64,000 nucleotides of DNA from Pasteurella multocida subsp. multocida OH4807 (GCA_000973525.1 CP004391.1:1992001-2056000), one strand, 5' to 3'; shown: positions 1 through 9,914, counted from the first letter of the stretch. The notes: a model not told the origin generated them from the letters alone. Made by a program: numbers and translations.

Positions 1-741
1 GGAATTAGCACGTTCATGGATATCTTGTGCAGTAAAGTAGTAACGGATCATTTTTGTGGTTCGACGATGTCGATGCTGACCTCGAATACGATAAAAAAGG
101 GCAGTCCGTGCAGTATTAAACGCATCAATTAATCCACTATTTTTCATTGCCAAATTCACTTCTTTATTCGCCAATTGCTCAATATCATCTGGATCAAAAA
201 AGAGGGCCTTGGCATCTAAGTATTCCCCTAAAGCGATAAAGGATTTGGCGATACTTTCTTGTACTGGACGATTAGGGAAAAAGAGGTGAACAATTAATGT
301 CGTGATACTGTACAGTAATGTTCCGCACAGAATCATGATCGGATTGATAAACCAAATCGTTTCTGGCGTATAAGATAATGTGGTATACAGCGCGATCACA
401 AGTGTGCCAAAGGCAATTGTGCTATAACGTTGCCCAATGGCACCGACCATTGTGAACAGAAAAGTCATGGCTGTCATTAATAGGGTAAATTGAAAGCCAT
501 GACCAATACTCATTTGGACGGTTATTGAGGAAATTGAGAAGGCGATGAGGGTATAAAACACATTTTTGAGTCGACCAGTTAAACGGTTATCTAAGTCAAC
601 TAAGCCTCCTGCAATAATCCCTAAAATAAGCGGCATACTTTGCTCGGAAATATCAAATAACCAAATTGCAAATGCCGCAAAATTAACAGCGATAAAAATG
701 GGGATCGTGGCAATGACTTTTGCATTTAACCAGTGATGCAT
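1..741 (-). CDS. yccS: YccS/YhfK family inner-membrane protein, N-terminal part (cut by window edge)
   Basis: Open reading frame from an ATG at 741 running off the left edge, so only about 247 N-terminal codons are present. The protein starts MHHWLNAKVIATIP and contains several hydrophobic helices followed by a soluble stretch rich in basic residues. This matches the N-terminal membrane domain of the YccS/YhfK (fusaric-acid-resistance-like) family, whose E. coli member is about 717 residues. It lies 17 bp downstream of yccF on the same strand, the order also found in E. coli. The biochemical role of the family is not established. The identification rests on the pairing with yccF and on the membrane pattern. 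Confidence 0.8.
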   Translation of the reverse strand, partial: MHHWLNAKVIATIPIFIAVNFAAFAIWLFDISEQSMPLILGIIAGGLVDLDNRLTGRLKNVFYTLIAFSISSITVQMSIGHGFQFTLLMTAMTFLFTMVGAIGQRYSTIAFGTLVIALYTTLSYTPETIWFINPIMILCGTLLYSITTLIVHLFFPNRPVQESIAKSFIALGEYLDAKALFFDPDDIEQLANKEVNLAMKNSGLIDAFNTARTALFYRIRGQHRHRRTTKMIRYYFTAQDIHERANS

Positions 742-758
742 TCTTTTCCCTTTAATTA

Positions 759-1208
759 CTAATAACGATTTTTGAACTGTTGCTGTGCCGCTTGTTGTCT
801 TGCTATTTCTGCGATTTCTTTAGGGACAACCCGCTGTCCAACAGGTAATAATGCGATACCAGCAAGTTTGAAATTTGCGAGACCCACAGGGATACCCACT
901 ATGGTTAAGCATTGGGCGATTCCAGCAAAAATATGGGATAAGCAGAGCCACCAACCAAACAAGATAAACCAAACAATATTCAGTACTGTGCCCAATGAGT
1001 TTCCTATTGCACTTGTTGGTTCTAGGTATTTCACATGAATAATATCATTCCCAAAAGGCATCAGTGACATTTTACTGATTTCCCAACAGCTTCTTGTATA
1101 GGGTAGAGTAATAATGAGAAGTGCACTGATTGCTGTTGCGAGCAGCCAACCCAGTGTCGTGAAAAAACCGCCAAGTACAAAGTTCAGAATATTTAAAATT
1201 AATGCCAT
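759..1208 (-). CDS. yccF: YccF domain inner-membrane protein
   Basis: A 149-residue hydrophobic protein, almost the same length as E. coli YccF (148). Paired hydrophobic segments, each with a Gly/Pro-containing GWW or GIPVGLANFKLAG type turn, give the internal duplication typical of the YccF domain. The gene directly precedes yccS on the minus strand, so the two are probably co-transcribed. Its function is unknown beyond being an integral inner-membrane protein. The ATG at 1208 is preceded on the minus strand by a GGAGGG ribosome-binding site. Confidence 0.88.
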   Translation of the reverse strand: MALILNILNFVLGGFFTTLGWLLATAISALLIITLPYTRSCWEISKMSLMPFGNDIIHVKYLEPTSAIGNSLGTVLNIVWFILFGWWLCLSHIFAGIAQCLTIVGIPVGLANFKLAGIALLPVGQRVVPKEIAEIARQQAAQQQFKNRY

Positions 1209-1326
1209 TGTTGTTTACCCTCCAAGAGTAATAAGCTACTCTTAAAAAAATAGCTCAATATCCATTGTTGATATTGAGCCCCATTATAATGCGATTTTAT
1301 CTAGTTTGACAAAATAGCGCGCATTT

Positions 1327-1785
1327 TTATTTTAAACGGGCTTTTAAATAGCCATCGTAATCAGGAATACGTACTTGAACTGCTTGATTAAAACTGGGTG
1401 AGGTCACTAGAAAATCTGCTGTAGCCATATTCATGGCAACAGGAATATTCCAAACCGTTGCGATCCTCATCAATGCTTTGACATCAGGATCGTGTGGGAC
1501 CGCATTCATTGGATCCCAAAAGAAAATCAACATATCAATTCTTTTTTCTGCAATTAATCCACCTAATTGCTGGTCTCCTCCCATTGGACCGCTCAATAAA
1601 CTTTCAATATGGAGTCCTGTTTCTTGATAAATCAGATTTCCTGTTGTACCTGTGGCATAAAGGATATGTTGTTCAAGCAAAGTGCGGTGTTTTTTACACC
1701 AATTTATGAGATCTTGTTTACAGTGATCATGAGCAACCAAGGCGAGATGTTTACACGCCGATAATGTTCGATAAGTATTTTGCAT
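1327..1785 (-). CDS. mgsA: methylglyoxal synthase
   Basis: MgsA converts dihydroxyacetone phosphate to methylglyoxal and phosphate in the cytoplasm, a bypass of lower glycolysis when phosphate is limiting. The protein is 152 residues, the same length as the E. coli enzyme. The expected active-site residues fall at the same positions: His19, Asp71 (in GPMGGDQQ), His98 and Asp101. It stands alone between yccF and yccT, a neighbourhood also seen in enterobacteria but here without helD. The start ATG at 1785 gives the full-length enzyme. Confidence 0.97.
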   Translation of the reverse strand: MQNTYRTLSACKHLALVAHDHCKQDLINWCKKHRTLLEQHILYATGTTGNLIYQETGLHIESLLSGPMGGDQQLGGLIAEKRIDMLIFFWDPMNAVPHDPDVKALMRIATVWNIPVAMNMATADFLVTSPSFNQAVQVRIPDYDGYLKARLK

Positions 1786-1816
1786 GATGCCTCTTTATCT
1801 TGATATGAGCTTAAAT

Positions 1817-1843
1817 AAAAAGTGAGCATTGCGCTCACTTTTT
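1817..1843 (-). terminator. terminator hairpin downstream of yccT
   Basis: Inverted repeat AAAAAGTGAGC / GCTCACTTTTT with a 5-base loop lies just after the yccT stop, between yccT and mgsA. The A/T tracts flank both sides, so it could act in either direction. Confidence 0.75.
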
Positions 1844-1859
1844 AAAATTATACTTTCTG

Positions 1860-2516
1860 TTATTTTCGGTTTTGAGCCCAATTTAAGAAACGTTTTTGTG
1901 TTTCTTTATCTGCTTGTTGGTACCAATATTGTAACATTTGCTCTGCTACGTTTTCACCTTGCACCGTAATTTTCCCTTTTTGTGCTTTACCAAAACCAGG
2001 TAGCGCAGCAGGCATTGTTGTGCTGGCGAGAGAAGCCACTGCAGCAGGTGCACCAGATGAGTTATATTCAGATAAATTTTCAACTAAGTTGACGCCTGGT
2101 AAAAAACCCTCTTGTTTTAAGTATTCTTGCTTTGTTGCCACTTCAACACCAGAAACCGTTTTTACACTGATGTGAGGTAATTTTTTGAACGCATTGGCAT
2201 CTCGTTCTGTTTCTAAGCGTGGTGCTGAAATCACGATGTCATCGGCAGTCCCTTTAAACGTTACAATGATAGGATCAGATTCAAATAAAGTGCGGTCAGA
2301 ACCAGAACGGATAATTTCAGAAACACGAACAACGACTTGGTGAGTTTGTGTATCGCTAATATTAAAAGAACGCGCTTCTTTTAAAAGTGATTTACCTGGT
2401 TTTTGTCCATCAACAGCAAGGAAATCAATATTTGATGAACTTGTTACGACACCTGCAAAGCTCGCTGTGCTTGTTAATAGAGCTGCGGTTGCTAATGCAG
2501 CGAAACGAAATTTCAT
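1860..2516 (-). CDS. yccT: YccT family (DUF2057, UPF0319) secreted protein
   Basis: A 219-residue protein starting MKFRFAALATAALL. It has a cleavable signal peptide ending near SFAG, so it is exported to the periplasm. The body matches the DUF2057/YccT family, whose role is not established. I chose the ATG at 2516 over an upstream ATG at 2561 because it gives a proper signal peptide and has AGGAG just upstream on the minus strand. The gene lies upstream of mgsA as in E. coli. An uptake signal AAGTGCGGT occurs inside the gene at 2288-2296. Confidence 0.85.
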   Translation of the reverse strand: MKFRFAALATAALLTSTASFAGVVTSSSNIDFLAVDGQKPGKSLLKEARSFNISDTQTHQVVVRVSEIIRSGSDRTLFESDPIIVTFKGTADDIVISAPRLETERDANAFKKLPHISVKTVSGVEVATKQEYLKQEGFLPGVNLVENLSEYNSSGAPAAVASLASTTMPAALPGFGKAQKGKITVQGENVAEQMLQYWYQQADKETQKRFLNWAQNRK

Positions 2517-2692
2517 ATATGCTCCTATCTTAGTAAGGAAAAGAATTTTAAACCGAAGCACTTTATTTATTAAAGTGTTAGCGTGTATGCTAGTCGATAT
2601 TTGTGCAAATTAAAATAGTAAAATCACTTTTTATTGAAAAAAATGTGATGCTGTTAAAACTTTTCATGACAGGTCTTATCAGGAGGGAACGT

Positions 2693-2965
2693 ATGTTAAA
2701 AAAGCAATTTTTTGTTTATGGCATCGTGCAAGGGGTTGGGTTTCGTTATTTTACTTGGCGAGAAGCAACAAAAATAGGCGTTAAAGGCTATGTACGTAAT
2801 CGTCAAGATGGAAGTGTAGAGGTCGTGGCATTGGGGTCTACGACACAGTTACAACATCTGCATGCTTGGTTAAAGCGCGGTCCGAAAACCGCGCGAGTTG
2901 AGTGTGTTGTTGAGCAAGACTATCTTTTTGATACAGTCTTCCCTGATTTTTCATTGCGACACTAG
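2693..2965 (+). CDS. acyP: acylphosphatase
   Basis: A 91-residue protein that hydrolyses acyl phosphates. The acylphosphatase signature is complete: GxVQGVGFRYFTW with catalytic Arg18, and VRNRQDGSVE with catalytic Asn36. The start at 2693 is preceded by a strong AGGAGG site; an in-frame upstream ATG at 2603 would add a 30-residue tail with no family match. The 3' end overlaps the convergent yfeD stop by 4 bp, so no terminator space separates the two. Confidence 0.93.
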   Translation: MLKKQFFVYGIVQGVGFRYFTWREATKIGVKGYVRNRQDGSVEVVALGSTTQLQHLHAWLKRGPKTARVECVVEQDYLFDTVFPDFSLRH

Positions 2966-3813
2966 GACGATGAAACTGCTGGATTATGTTTGTTCAATTT
3001 AATTTTCTGGTAAATTAAAGCACACATAAATGCAGTTGCTTGCAGTAAAATAATGCAAGGTCCAGTTGCTGCATCAATATGATAGCTGATAATGGTACCT
3101 AGGATACTGGTTGCTACAGACATTGAAATTGCGATAAGCAGCATATGATCAAAACGTTTACTCAAAATAAACGCGGTGATTCCTGGTGAGATCAGCATCG
3201 CCACGACTAATATCACCCCGACTACTTGCATGGCGGTGATGATCGTGAGCGCTAATAAAATCAACAAACCATAATGTAAAAGTTTAGGAGATAGTCCTGC
3301 TACTCGCGTATGACTTGGGTCAAAGCAATAGAGTAAAAAATCACGGCGTTTTAACATGAGTGTTGTGAAAATAATGCTTGAGATAATCAAAGTATGAAGT
3401 AATTCAGTCGTACTCACACCCAATAAGTTACCAAATAAAATATGAGAGAGATGTTGTTCTGTTTCCACTTTAGTAAAGAGCACAATACCAAAGGCAAACA
3501 TCCCTGAAAAAACAATCCCCATCACAGTATCTTCTTTAATACGACTATTTTCTTTTAAATAGCCAACACTTAGTGCACAAAAGATACCAGCACCAAACGC
3601 ACCTATGGACAGAGGTAATCCTAGCATAAAGGCAATGACAATACCGGGTAATACGGCATGTGAAATCGCATCTCCCATTAATGACCAGCCTTTCAGTACA
3701 AGATAGCATGATAGCACTGCACAAATAATCGCGACAATTAACGCCGTTAAGAGCGCATTTTGCATGAAAGGATAAGTGAAAGGTTCCGTTATCCATTGTA
3801 TGATACTAGCCAT
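2962..3813 (-). CDS. yfeD: iron/manganese ABC transporter permease YfeD
   Basis: A 283-residue polytopic membrane protein of the ABC-3 (ZnuB/SitD/YfeD) permease family, with about eight hydrophobic helices. The conserved segments SLMGDAISHAVLPG and VVGVILVVAMLISPG are present. It is the last gene of a four-gene operon read leftward. It overlaps yfeC by 8 bp and is clearly its paralogue; two permeases are the normal composition of YfeABCD/SitABCD systems, which import Mn2+ and Fe2+. It converges with acyP. Confidence 0.93.
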   Translation of the reverse strand: MASIIQWITEPFTYPFMQNALLTALIVAIICAVLSCYLVLKGWSLMGDAISHAVLPGIVIAFMLGLPLSIGAFGAGIFCALSVGYLKENSRIKEDTVMGIVFSGMFAFGIVLFTKVETEQHLSHILFGNLLGVSTTELLHTLIISSIIFTTLMLKRRDFLLYCFDPSHTRVAGLSPKLLHYGLLILLALTIITAMQVVGVILVVAMLISPGITAFILSKRFDHMLLIAISMSVATSILGTIISYHIDAATGPCIILLQATAFMCALIYQKIKLNKHNPAVSSS

Positions 3814-4675
3814 TGTCAGCCTCCATTTCTACACGATTTTTGAGCGCACTTTTTTGTCTTAACACGCCATATTTAGGCGAAAAGAAAAAAGCGAGTAAAA
3901 AAATCGCGGTTTGGAGGCAAACGATCAGACCACCTGTCGCCCCATCTAAAAAATAACTTATATACACACCAAGTGCGCTAGTAGTTATTCCTAAGAAAAC
4001 AGCGATAGCCGCGAGAGTTTGAAAACGGTCCGTGAGCAAATAGGCTGTTGCACCTGGCGTAATCACCATCGCAATCACGAGAATTGCACCAACTGTCTGT
4101 AACGCAGCAACAACACAAGCACTTAATAACGTAAAAAAGAGTACTTTATAGCGTAAGGGAGAAAGCCCAACTGATGTAGCATGAGTTTCATCAAAAAAGA
4201 CCAACAAAAGATCTTTCCAAAAGAGTAATAACAGCAACAAGGTGATACCAATGATAATAGCAACCTGAGTAATGTCTTCATCGGCTATGCCCAAAATATT
4301 TCCTAAAATAATATCTTGAACATTAATGGACGTTGGATTGAGGGAAATAATTAACAACCCGAATGCAAAAAAGGTAGTAAAAATGAAGCCAATTACCGCA
4401 TCTTCACGCAATTTTGTGATGGATTTAATCCACAAAATAGAGAGTGCAGCCAAAATACCAGAAAAAAAGGCACCTAACGCATATGGCAGGGAAAGCGCAT
4501 AAGCGATGGCAACACCGGGTACGACAGAGTGTGAGAGTGCATCACCAATGAGAGACCAACCTTTTAGCATGAGATAAGACGATAAGAACGCACAGATGCC
4601 ACCTACTGCAGCTGAGAGAATAATCGCTTTGACCATGTAGTTGTATTGGAAGGGTTCAAGCAACATATCCCACAT
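3806..4675 (-). CDS. yfeC: iron/manganese ABC transporter permease YfeC
   Basis: A 289-residue ABC-3 family permease with multiple membrane helices and the family segments SLIGDALSHSVVPG and VGAILVIAMVITPG. It pairs with YfeD in the inner membrane and is energised by YfeB. The start codon overlaps the yfeB stop by one base at 4675 and its end overlaps yfeD, so translation is probably coupled. Whether Fe or Mn is the main substrate cannot be read from the permease. Confidence 0.93.
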   Translation of the reverse strand: MWDMLLEPFQYNYMVKAIILSAAVGGICAFLSSYLMLKGWSLIGDALSHSVVPGVAIAYALSLPYALGAFFSGILAALSILWIKSITKLREDAVIGFIFTTFFAFGLLIISLNPTSINVQDIILGNILGIADEDITQVAIIIGITLLLLLLFWKDLLLVFFDETHATSVGLSPLRYKVLFFTLLSACVVAALQTVGAILVIAMVITPGATAYLLTDRFQTLAAIAVFLGITTSALGVYISYFLDGATGGLIVCLQTAIFLLAFFFSPKYGVLRQKSALKNRVEMEADNG

Positions 4676-5568
4676 TATTTCTCACCTTTTTGTTCAGGAT
4701 TTTTCGTAATTGGCGCAGGAGGATCATTTTTTGTTTCGCCATAAAAGACGGCTGGTAATTCATCATCACTTAATACCGTGACAGAACGCGTATCTTCATC
4801 GTCATGAATATCTTTACCAAGGAGTTTTATATGACGTAACACTCCACCAAAGACGAGTTCGAGGTTTTTTTGGGTAAACGTGGTTTCAGTTTTACCTGTA
4901 GCAAGCACTGTACGATTAATCATCACTACTTGGTCGCAGAAATCAGGAATAGTTCCTAAATTATGTGTCGAGATGAGGATTAAATGTCCTTCACTACGTA
5001 ACTGATCAAGGAGATCCATAATCGCATTTTCTGTTTTGACATCGACGCCCGTAAAAGGCTCATCTAACAAAATGATTTGACTTTGTTGAGCGAGTGCACG
5101 AGCGAGAAAGACACGTTTCTTTTGCCCTCCAGACAATTCACCAATCTGACGATCTGCGAGGTGTTCAATGTTTACTCTTTGCATGGCTTGTTGTACTTTT
5201 TGCTTATCCAATTCACTGGGAATACGTAAAAAGTTCATATAGCCATAACGTCCCATCATGACCACGTCGTAAACGGAAACAGGAAATTGCCAGTCAACAT
5301 CTTCAGATTGAGGCACATAAGAAACAAGATTTTTTTTGAGTGCTGAGGAAATTGGCAAACCGCACAGTTTAATTTCGCCCTGTTGCGGTTTAACCAATCC
5401 CATGAGACTCTTAAACAGAGTTGATTTTCCACTACCATTTACACCTACCAACGCACACGTTGTTCCGCCTACTAAATGAAATGTCATATCGTAAATTGCG
5501 ATATGCCCGTTATTGTAACGTACCGTAACATCATTTACTGAAATGGATGCAATAGTAGGTGAAGACAT
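4675..5568 (-). CDS. yfeB: iron/manganese ABC transporter ATP-binding protein YfeB
   Basis: A 297-residue ABC ATPase with Walker [10 protein letters not shown] (near residue 42), signature LSGGQKKR, Walker [14 protein letters not shown] and the H-loop STHN. The C-terminal 60 residues form an acidic, Pro-rich tail. It overlaps the yfeA stop by one base and the yfeC start by one base. This tight packing marks one translationally coupled operon. Confidence 0.94.
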   Translation of the reverse strand: MSSPTIASISVNDVTVRYNNGHIAIYDMTFHLVGGTTCALVGVNGSGKSTLFKSLMGLVKPQQGEIKLCGLPISSALKKNLVSYVPQSEDVDWQFPVSVYDVVMMGRYGYMNFLRIPSELDKQKVQQAMQRVNIEHLADRQIGELSGGQKKRVFLARALAQQSQIILLDEPFTGVDVKTENAIMDLLDQLRSEGHLILISTHNLGTIPDFCDQVVMINRTVLATGKTETTFTQKNLELVFGGVLRHIKLLGKDIHDDEDTRSVTVLSDDELPAVFYGETKNDPPAPITKNPEQKGEK

Positions 5569-6449
5569 TATTTTTCGAATCCTTTAACGATAGTAGAAAC
5601 GGTTGTATTTAGTAAATCAATATAAGTTGGAACAGGACCTTTTGCGGTTGAAAGAGAGTCAACATATAAGATACCACCGTATTTTGCCCCTGTTTCTTTT
5701 GCGACTTGTTTCGCGGGTTTATCCGAAATGGTACTTTCGCTAAATACAACAGGGATGTTGTTTTTACGTACGGTTTCAATCACTTGGCGAACTTGTTGTG
5801 GTGTGCCTTGTTCTTCCGCATTAATTGGCCATAAGTAAGCTTCTTGTAAGCCATAGTCTTTTGCTAAGTAGCTAAACGCCCCCTCGCTTGTCACTAACCA
5901 ACGTTGACCTGTTGGAATTTGTGCCAGTTTTTCACGTAATGGTTGATCCAACATTTTAATTTTATTAGCATAGTTTTCTGCATTTTTAAGATAAACTGCC
6001 GCATTTTTCGGGTCGTATTTCACAAATGCATTTTTAATATTTTCAATATAAATTAGGGCATTTGATGTCGACATCCAAGCATGTGGGTTTGGCGCATCTT
6101 TATATGGACCTTCATAGATTGAAATAGGGGTAATCCCTTCGGTCACAATCGCCGCAGGCTTATCTTTAACGTTTTGAAAGAATTTTTCAAACCAACGTTC
6201 AAGATTTAAACCATTCCATAATACAAGATCCGCATTTTGTGCTTTTACAATATCTTTTGGTGTAGGTTCATAATCATGAATTTCTGCACCTGGTTTTGTA
6301 ATTGATTCAACAACAGCTGCATCGCCCGCAACGTTTTGAGCGATATCTTGAATCACAGTAAATGTGGTGACCACTTTAAATTTTGCAAAAGCTGGGGATG
6401 TAGACATTCCAAGCACAATTGCACTTAAAAGAACAGCTAAGCGACGCAT
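5568..6449 (-). CDS. yfeA: periplasmic iron/manganese-binding protein YfeA
   Basis: A 293-residue cluster A-I (SBP_bac/ZnuA-like) metal-binding lipocalin-free solute-binding protein. The signal peptide is [22 protein letters not shown]. Likely metal ligands are visible: His in [10 protein letters not shown], His in APNPHAWMS, a Glu in the [12 protein letters not shown] region and an Asp near VDSLS. It is the first gene of yfeABCD, which takes up Fe2+/Mn2+. A Fur-like box lies about 75 bp upstream. The acyP-tusE neighbourhood in E. coli lacks this operon. Confidence 0.94.
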   Translation of the reverse strand: MRRLAVLLSAIVLGMSTSPAFAKFKVVTTFTVIQDIAQNVAGDAAVVESITKPGAEIHDYEPTPKDIVKAQNADLVLWNGLNLERWFEKFFQNVKDKPAAIVTEGITPISIYEGPYKDAPNPHAWMSTSNALIYIENIKNAFVKYDPKNAAVYLKNAENYANKIKMLDQPLREKLAQIPTGQRWLVTSEGAFSYLAKDYGLQEAYLWPINAEEQGTPQQVRQVIETVRKNNIPVVFSESTISDKPAKQVAKETGAKYGGILYVDSLSTAKGPVPTYIDLLNTTVSTIVKGFEK

Positions 6450-6522
6450 ATCATTTTCTCCTTATGTTGTTAGTTAATAAAGTCGCGTGCTTATTCTATG
6501 CTTTAAAAGTAAGTTTGTAAAT

Positions 6523-6541
6523 AAAAATGATTATCAAATAG
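6523..6541 (-). promoter_or_regulatory. candidate Fur box upstream of yfeABCD
   Basis: AAAAATGATTATCAAATAG resembles the 19-bp Fur consensus centred on ATGATNATCAT, agreeing at most core positions. It lies 74-92 bp upstream of the yfeA start in the yfeA-tusE gap, a plausible place for iron-dependent repression. A manganese regulator could use the same site. Confidence 0.5.
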
Positions 6542-6560
6542 TCTTTTTCAACAACTTGAT

Positions 6561-6890
6561 TTATAAACATTTTGCAGGTTTAGGTAAACCTGCTAGCTTA
6601 GTTGCTTGTTTTGCTGGTCCATCTGGAAATAAACGTTGTAGATAACGGCTATTTCCTTTTTCTTCACCTAACTTTTGTGCCATCGCTTTGACTAGCATAC
6701 GAATTGCTGGAGAAGTTTTATACTCTTCATAAAAGTGGCGGACAAAATAAATCACTTCCCAATGGGCTTCTGTTAATTCAATTTGTTCTTTTTGCGCAAT
6801 AGCTAATGCAACTTCTTTATTCCACTGGCTTAAGTCAAGCAAGTAACCATGTGAATCGGTTTCAATTTGGAGATTATTGACTTCTATCAT
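6561..6890 (-). CDS. tusE: TusE/DsrC family sulfurtransferase
   Basis: A 109-residue protein, the same size as E. coli TusE. It ends in the DsrC/TusE hallmark: a penultimate cysteine in KPAKCL preceded by the conserved [11 protein letters not shown] segment. TusE accepts persulfide sulfur from the TusBCD complex and passes it to MnmA for 2-thiouridine formation at the tRNA wobble position. It lies between yccA and acyP as in enterobacteria, but with yfeABCD inserted. Confidence 0.92.
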   Translation of the reverse strand: MIEVNNLQIETDSHGYLLDLSQWNKEVALAIAQKEQIELTEAHWEVIYFVRHFYEEYKTSPAIRMLVKAMAQKLGEEKGNSRYLQRLFPDGPAKQATKLAGLPKPAKCL

Positions 6891-6938
6891 ATTGTTTCTT
6901 AAATATTGACCGCATTTTCATTGTGTTTATTATAGCAA

Positions 6939-6960
6939 AACGCCCCAATATTGGGGCGTT
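6939..6960 (-). terminator. terminator hairpin downstream of yccA
   Basis: The perfect palindrome AACGCCCC-AATATT-GGGGCGTT lies between the yccA stop and the tusE start. On the minus strand it is followed by TTTTGC. It probably terminates or attenuates yccA transcription before tusE. Confidence 0.75.
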
Positions 6961-6983
6961 ATATTTACCTATTAATCTGATTG

Positions 6984-7646
6984 TTAATCTTCATTTGATA
7001 AAATAGAGAAGATATTTAATAGACTAATAAATAAGTTATAGAGTGAGACAAAGATGCTTACTGTTGCACGAATATAGTTGGTTTCACCACCGTGAATAAT
7101 ATTGCTGGTTTCGTATAAAATTGCCATGGTAGAGAACACGACGAACAAGCCACTAATAGCAATATAAAGCATCGGAGATTGGAAGAAGAAGCTTGCGACC
7201 ATTCCTAACAATAAGACAATAAATAATGCAAAAATTGTGCCAGAAAGGAAGGACATGTCTTTTTTCGTTGTCAACACATACGCTGAACAAGCAAAGAAGA
7301 CTGCTGCTGTCCCTGCTAATGCGAACACAACAATATCACTTGCGCCATTGCTTACATAAGCATTTAAAATTGGACCTAATGTGTAACCTAAGAAACCTGT
7401 AAATGCAAACGTTGCTAAAATACCGAATCCGCTGTTTGCAAGCTTATGCGTTAAAAAGAGTAAACCATAGAATCCTACAAGCATTAAAATAATGCCTGGG
7501 CGAGGTAAGTTAAGGCTCATTGAAATATAAGCCACAATAGCCGAGAAAGCGAGTGTTAAACCTAATAAAAAGTAAGTATTACGTAATACTTTATGTGTAC
7601 TCAGTAAAGAGGCTTCTCTGCTTTCAAGAACAAGACGAGATTCCAT
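6984..7646 (-). CDS. yccA: Bax inhibitor-1 family inner-membrane protein YccA
   Basis: A 220-residue protein with seven hydrophobic helices, starting [15 protein letters not shown], close to E. coli YccA (219 residues). YccA is a substrate and modulator of the FtsH protease, and FtsH is itself encoded at 44992 in this window. The start at 7646 is preceded by AAAGGAG on the minus strand; an upstream ATG at 7718 would add a 24-residue extension. Location beside a tRNA-Ser gene matches the E. coli order. Confidence 0.9.
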   Translation of the reverse strand: MESRLVLESREASLLSTHKVLRNTYFLLGLTLAFSAIVAYISMSLNLPRPGIILMLVGFYGLLFLTHKLANSGFGILATFAFTGFLGYTLGPILNAYVSNGASDIVVFALAGTAAVFFACSAYVLTTKKDMSFLSGTIFALFIVLLLGMVASFFFQSPMLYIAISGLFVVFSTMAILYETSNIIHGGETNYIRATVSIFVSLYNLFISLLNIFSILSNED

Positions 7647-7858
7647 AATAAAGGCTCCTTTGCAAATGGAATAAAAAAACAATGGCGATAAAGTACTGGT
7701 TAGCCTTTGAAAAGTCAATGTTAAAAATTAACATTTTTGCAAAAACTTGAGTAAATTAAAATCAATATGAGTAAAATATAATCTATTGAATGGGGTGGAC
7801 ACATTTTTTAATTTACTCAACTGCTTATCTATATTATATTGCTACCCATCTATACCAC

Positions 7859-7948
7859 GGAGGAATGGTCGAGTGGTTGAAGGCACCGGTCTTGAAAACC
7901 GGCGAGGGTTTACGCCCTCCGTGAGTTCGAATCTCACTTCCTCCGCCA
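7859..7948 (+). tRNA. serT: tRNA-Ser (anticodon UGA)
   Basis: A 90-nt class II tRNA with acceptor arms GGAGGAA / TTCCTCC and an encoded CCA. The anticodon loop CTTGAAA carries TGA. There is a long variable arm, CGAGGGTTTACGCCCTC, and a T arm GTGAGTTCGAATCTCAC. The long variable arm is diagnostic of serine tRNAs. Confidence 0.98.
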
Positions 7949-7964
7949 TTATCTGTTTTTAGAA

Positions 7965-7995
7965 GCCGTCAGTTATTTACTGACGGCTTTGTTTT
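7965..7995 (+). terminator. terminator of tRNA-Ser
   Basis: Stem GCCGTCAGT / ACTGACGGC with a 5-base loop is followed by TTTGTTTTTT, 16 bp after the tRNA 3' end. This is a classic Rho-independent terminator. Confidence 0.93.
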
Positions 7996-8146
7996 TTGCC
8001 ATTTTTTGACGTGAAGCAAGGTTGATGAAGATTGATATCGAGTTTTTATTCGTGAAAAAGACATTAACATGATTTTGTGATAACAGAGAAAAAATGGCAT
8101 GGGTTGTGCAGAGAATACAACAAAACTTGAGTATACTGCTTTGATA

Positions 8147-8200
8147 AAACATCGTATCTTAAGCCATTTTGTCGGTAAGTATGTTTAAGATACGATGTTT
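8147..8200 (-). terminator. long hairpin downstream of fdhE
   Basis: A perfect 16-bp inverted repeat, AAACATCGTATCTTAA / TTAAGATACGATGTTT, has a 22-base loop and begins 10 bp after the fdhE stop on the minus strand. The minus-strand 3' side continues TTTTATC, so it probably works as a terminator. The stem is long and AT-rich for one. Confidence 0.55.
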
Positions 8201-8210
8201 GGAAGAGCGC

Positions 8211-9143
8211 TTATGCTTCTTGGTTCGGGAAAAGGAATGGGTTGAGCCCACTACGTTGGAAGCCTTTTTCTTCCATTTCAACATCTAAAAATAATGTTGC
8301 TAAATCGTCCGCGACAGCTTCTACCTTCGGATCACGTTCCTGATAGAGTACTTTTAAGTAGCTATTGCAATCACCGCAACTTTCCGCTTTCACCGCTGCG
8401 ACTTCACTATCTAAGGACCAGTAATCTAATTTACCTGTTTGATCACAGTTTGTGCATTTTGAACGTACCATATTCCATTCACTTTCACATAGCGAACAAT
8501 GTAAATAGCGTAGACCTTGCTCGGTACCAAAATGAATAATGCTAGCTACTGGGGCTGAACCACAAACAGGACAAACATGGAGATTCTCACTGCTTTCTTG
8601 ATGACTAGAATGCGGAATATGTTGTACTAATTGTAGCCAATAAAGAGAAAGCGCTGCCCAAATGAAGACGGCTTTATCGCTAGTAACACGATTAAATTCT
8701 TGTGCAAGTAAATCATCTGCCAGTGCATTTAATTCACTATCAGAGGCTTTTTCTAGCCATTCTATCGTGTTTAAAATATTGTCATTAGCATGCATTTTGA
8801 CTTCTTCTAGCAGGGCGTGCAAGAGTGTTAGCCAAACGGGATCACGTTGCCAATGTTTAAAATGAAGCGGTTGATTAGCCAGTTGTTCAGATGATAACTG
8901 GTCAGCTTCTAAACGTGGATCTTTTTCGATTGGATGGTTTTTTAGTACGGTTAATTGTGCTTGTGCGACTTGGCTGGCAAACACTAAATAGTCTTCTAAA
9001 GGGTGCGCTTTAGCTAGTGAAGTAAAACGTTCCGCACGACGTTGATAGAGGTTTTTCGGATTCGCGAAGAGGAGCGCTGGTGCACTAAAAGAACTGGCGG
9101 CTTGTTTGATTTCTGATTCGGGTAAAATTCTGATGCTCATCAT
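8211..9143 (-). CDS. fdhE: formate dehydrogenase accessory protein FdhE
   Basis: A 310-residue cytoplasmic protein needed for formate dehydrogenase activity and maturation. The C-terminal half carries four CxxC motifs (CPVCGS, CSLCES, CTNCDQ, CGDCNS) expected to bind metal, as in FdhE. It lies downstream of the dehydrogenase operon on the same strand, as in the E. coli fdo region. The start is either of two adjacent ATGs (9143 or 9140); the second has better spacing from AAGGAAAG. Confidence 0.93.
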   Translation of the reverse strand: MMSIRILPESEIKQAASSFSAPALLFANPKNLYQRRAERFTSLAKAHPLEDYLVFASQVAQAQLTVLKNHPIEKDPRLEADQLSSEQLANQPLHFKHWQRDPVWLTLLHALLEEVKMHANDNILNTIEWLEKASDSELNALADDLLAQEFNRVTSDKAVFIWAALSLYWLQLVQHIPHSSHQESSENLHVCPVCGSAPVASIIHFGTEQGLRYLHCSLCESEWNMVRSKCTNCDQTGKLDYWSLDSEVAAVKAESCGDCNSYLKVLYQERDPKVEAVADDLATLFLDVEMEEKGFQRSGLNPFLFPNQEA

Positions 9144-9166
9144 CTTTCCTTTTGTATGTAATAAAT

Positions 9167-9213
9167 AAAGTGCGGTCTTTTTTAGAAAAATTTCTGAAAA
9201 GTGACCGCACTTT
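9167..9213. terminator. inverted uptake-signal pair between fdnI and fdhE
   Basis: AAAGTGCGGTC and GACCGCACTTT form an 11-bp stem with a 25-base loop. Each arm contains the Pasteurellaceae uptake signal AAGTGCGGT. Such inverted pairs commonly double as terminators or attenuators in this family. Here it sits between fdnI and fdhE and may reduce read-through. Confidence 0.6.
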
Positions 9214-9230
9214 TATTTAGTTAGATTAGC

Positions 9231-9914
9231 TTATTGTTGGCTATGTTTTTGTTTTTCAAGTTCTTCTTTTTCAAGTTGAGGAAGGACTTCTTCACGGTAC
9301 CAACGTGGGTGATGTTTTTTTGCCCAACGTACTGTTACCCAACCTTCAACCATGCCGCGAATTGAACCTTTCACCCAGAATGCCATGTAAATGTGCACCA
9401 TGATACCAGTGAAAAGCAAGAATGCGCTAACAGAGTGGAACAAGATTGCAATGCGAATAACGGGAATTGAGAAGTTATGTGAGAAATATTGTCTCCACAT
9501 AATAATTCCTGTGACTAATAAGGTCACCATTGCAAGAATTAACGTCCAAAATAGCATTTTCTGACCAAGGTTATATTTACCATTATCAGACACGGCATGT
9601 TCATTGCCTTTTAAAACTTCATGAATGTTTCTTAACCAAACCCAGTCATTTTTCTCTGGGAAGTTATGACGCCAATAAATGCGGCATAAGTTAAGAAAGG
9701 CAACAAACATGATGATCCCTGTAAATGGGTGCACAAAACGTGCTAGCTGTGGCGTACCTAAAATCTCAGTTAACCAAGCAAAATCAGGGAAGAAGAATGC
9801 CAAACCTGATAGACCTGTTACAAAGAAACAGATAACAAGTAACCAGTGACTTAAACGTGCTGGCAATTTATGACGCACGATTTTACGATCGTTGCTGATC
9901 TGAATCTTACTCAT
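9231..9914 (-). CDS. fdnI: formate dehydrogenase cytochrome b556 (gamma) subunit
   Basis: A 227-residue inner-membrane subunit that carries haem b and passes electrons from the Fe-S subunit to quinone. Four hydrophobic helices contain haem-ligand-type histidines ([33 protein letters not shown]). The start at 9914 (MSKIQISND) has a GGAGG site; its ATG overlaps the end of fdxH by 8 bp (ATGAGTAA), implying coupled translation. A longer reading frame from 10010 lies wholly inside fdxH and is less likely. Confidence 0.92.
   Translation of the reverse strand: MSKIQISNDRKIVRHKLPARLSHWLLVICFFVTGLSGLAFFFPDFAWLTEILGTPQLARFVHPFTGIIMFVAFLNLCRIYWRHNFPEKNDWVWLRNIHEVLKGNEHAVSDNGKYNLGQKMLFWTLILAMVTLLVTGIIMWRQYFSHNFSIPVIRIAILFHSVSAFLLFTGIMVHIYMAFWVKGSIRGMVEGWVTVRWAKKHHPRWYREEVLPQLEKEELEKQKHSQQ

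Noticed and set aside
1224..1278. Small hairpins between yccF and mgsA as terminators
   Set aside because: The stems are AT-rich and lack a T run on the minus strand after the stem, so termination is not supported.
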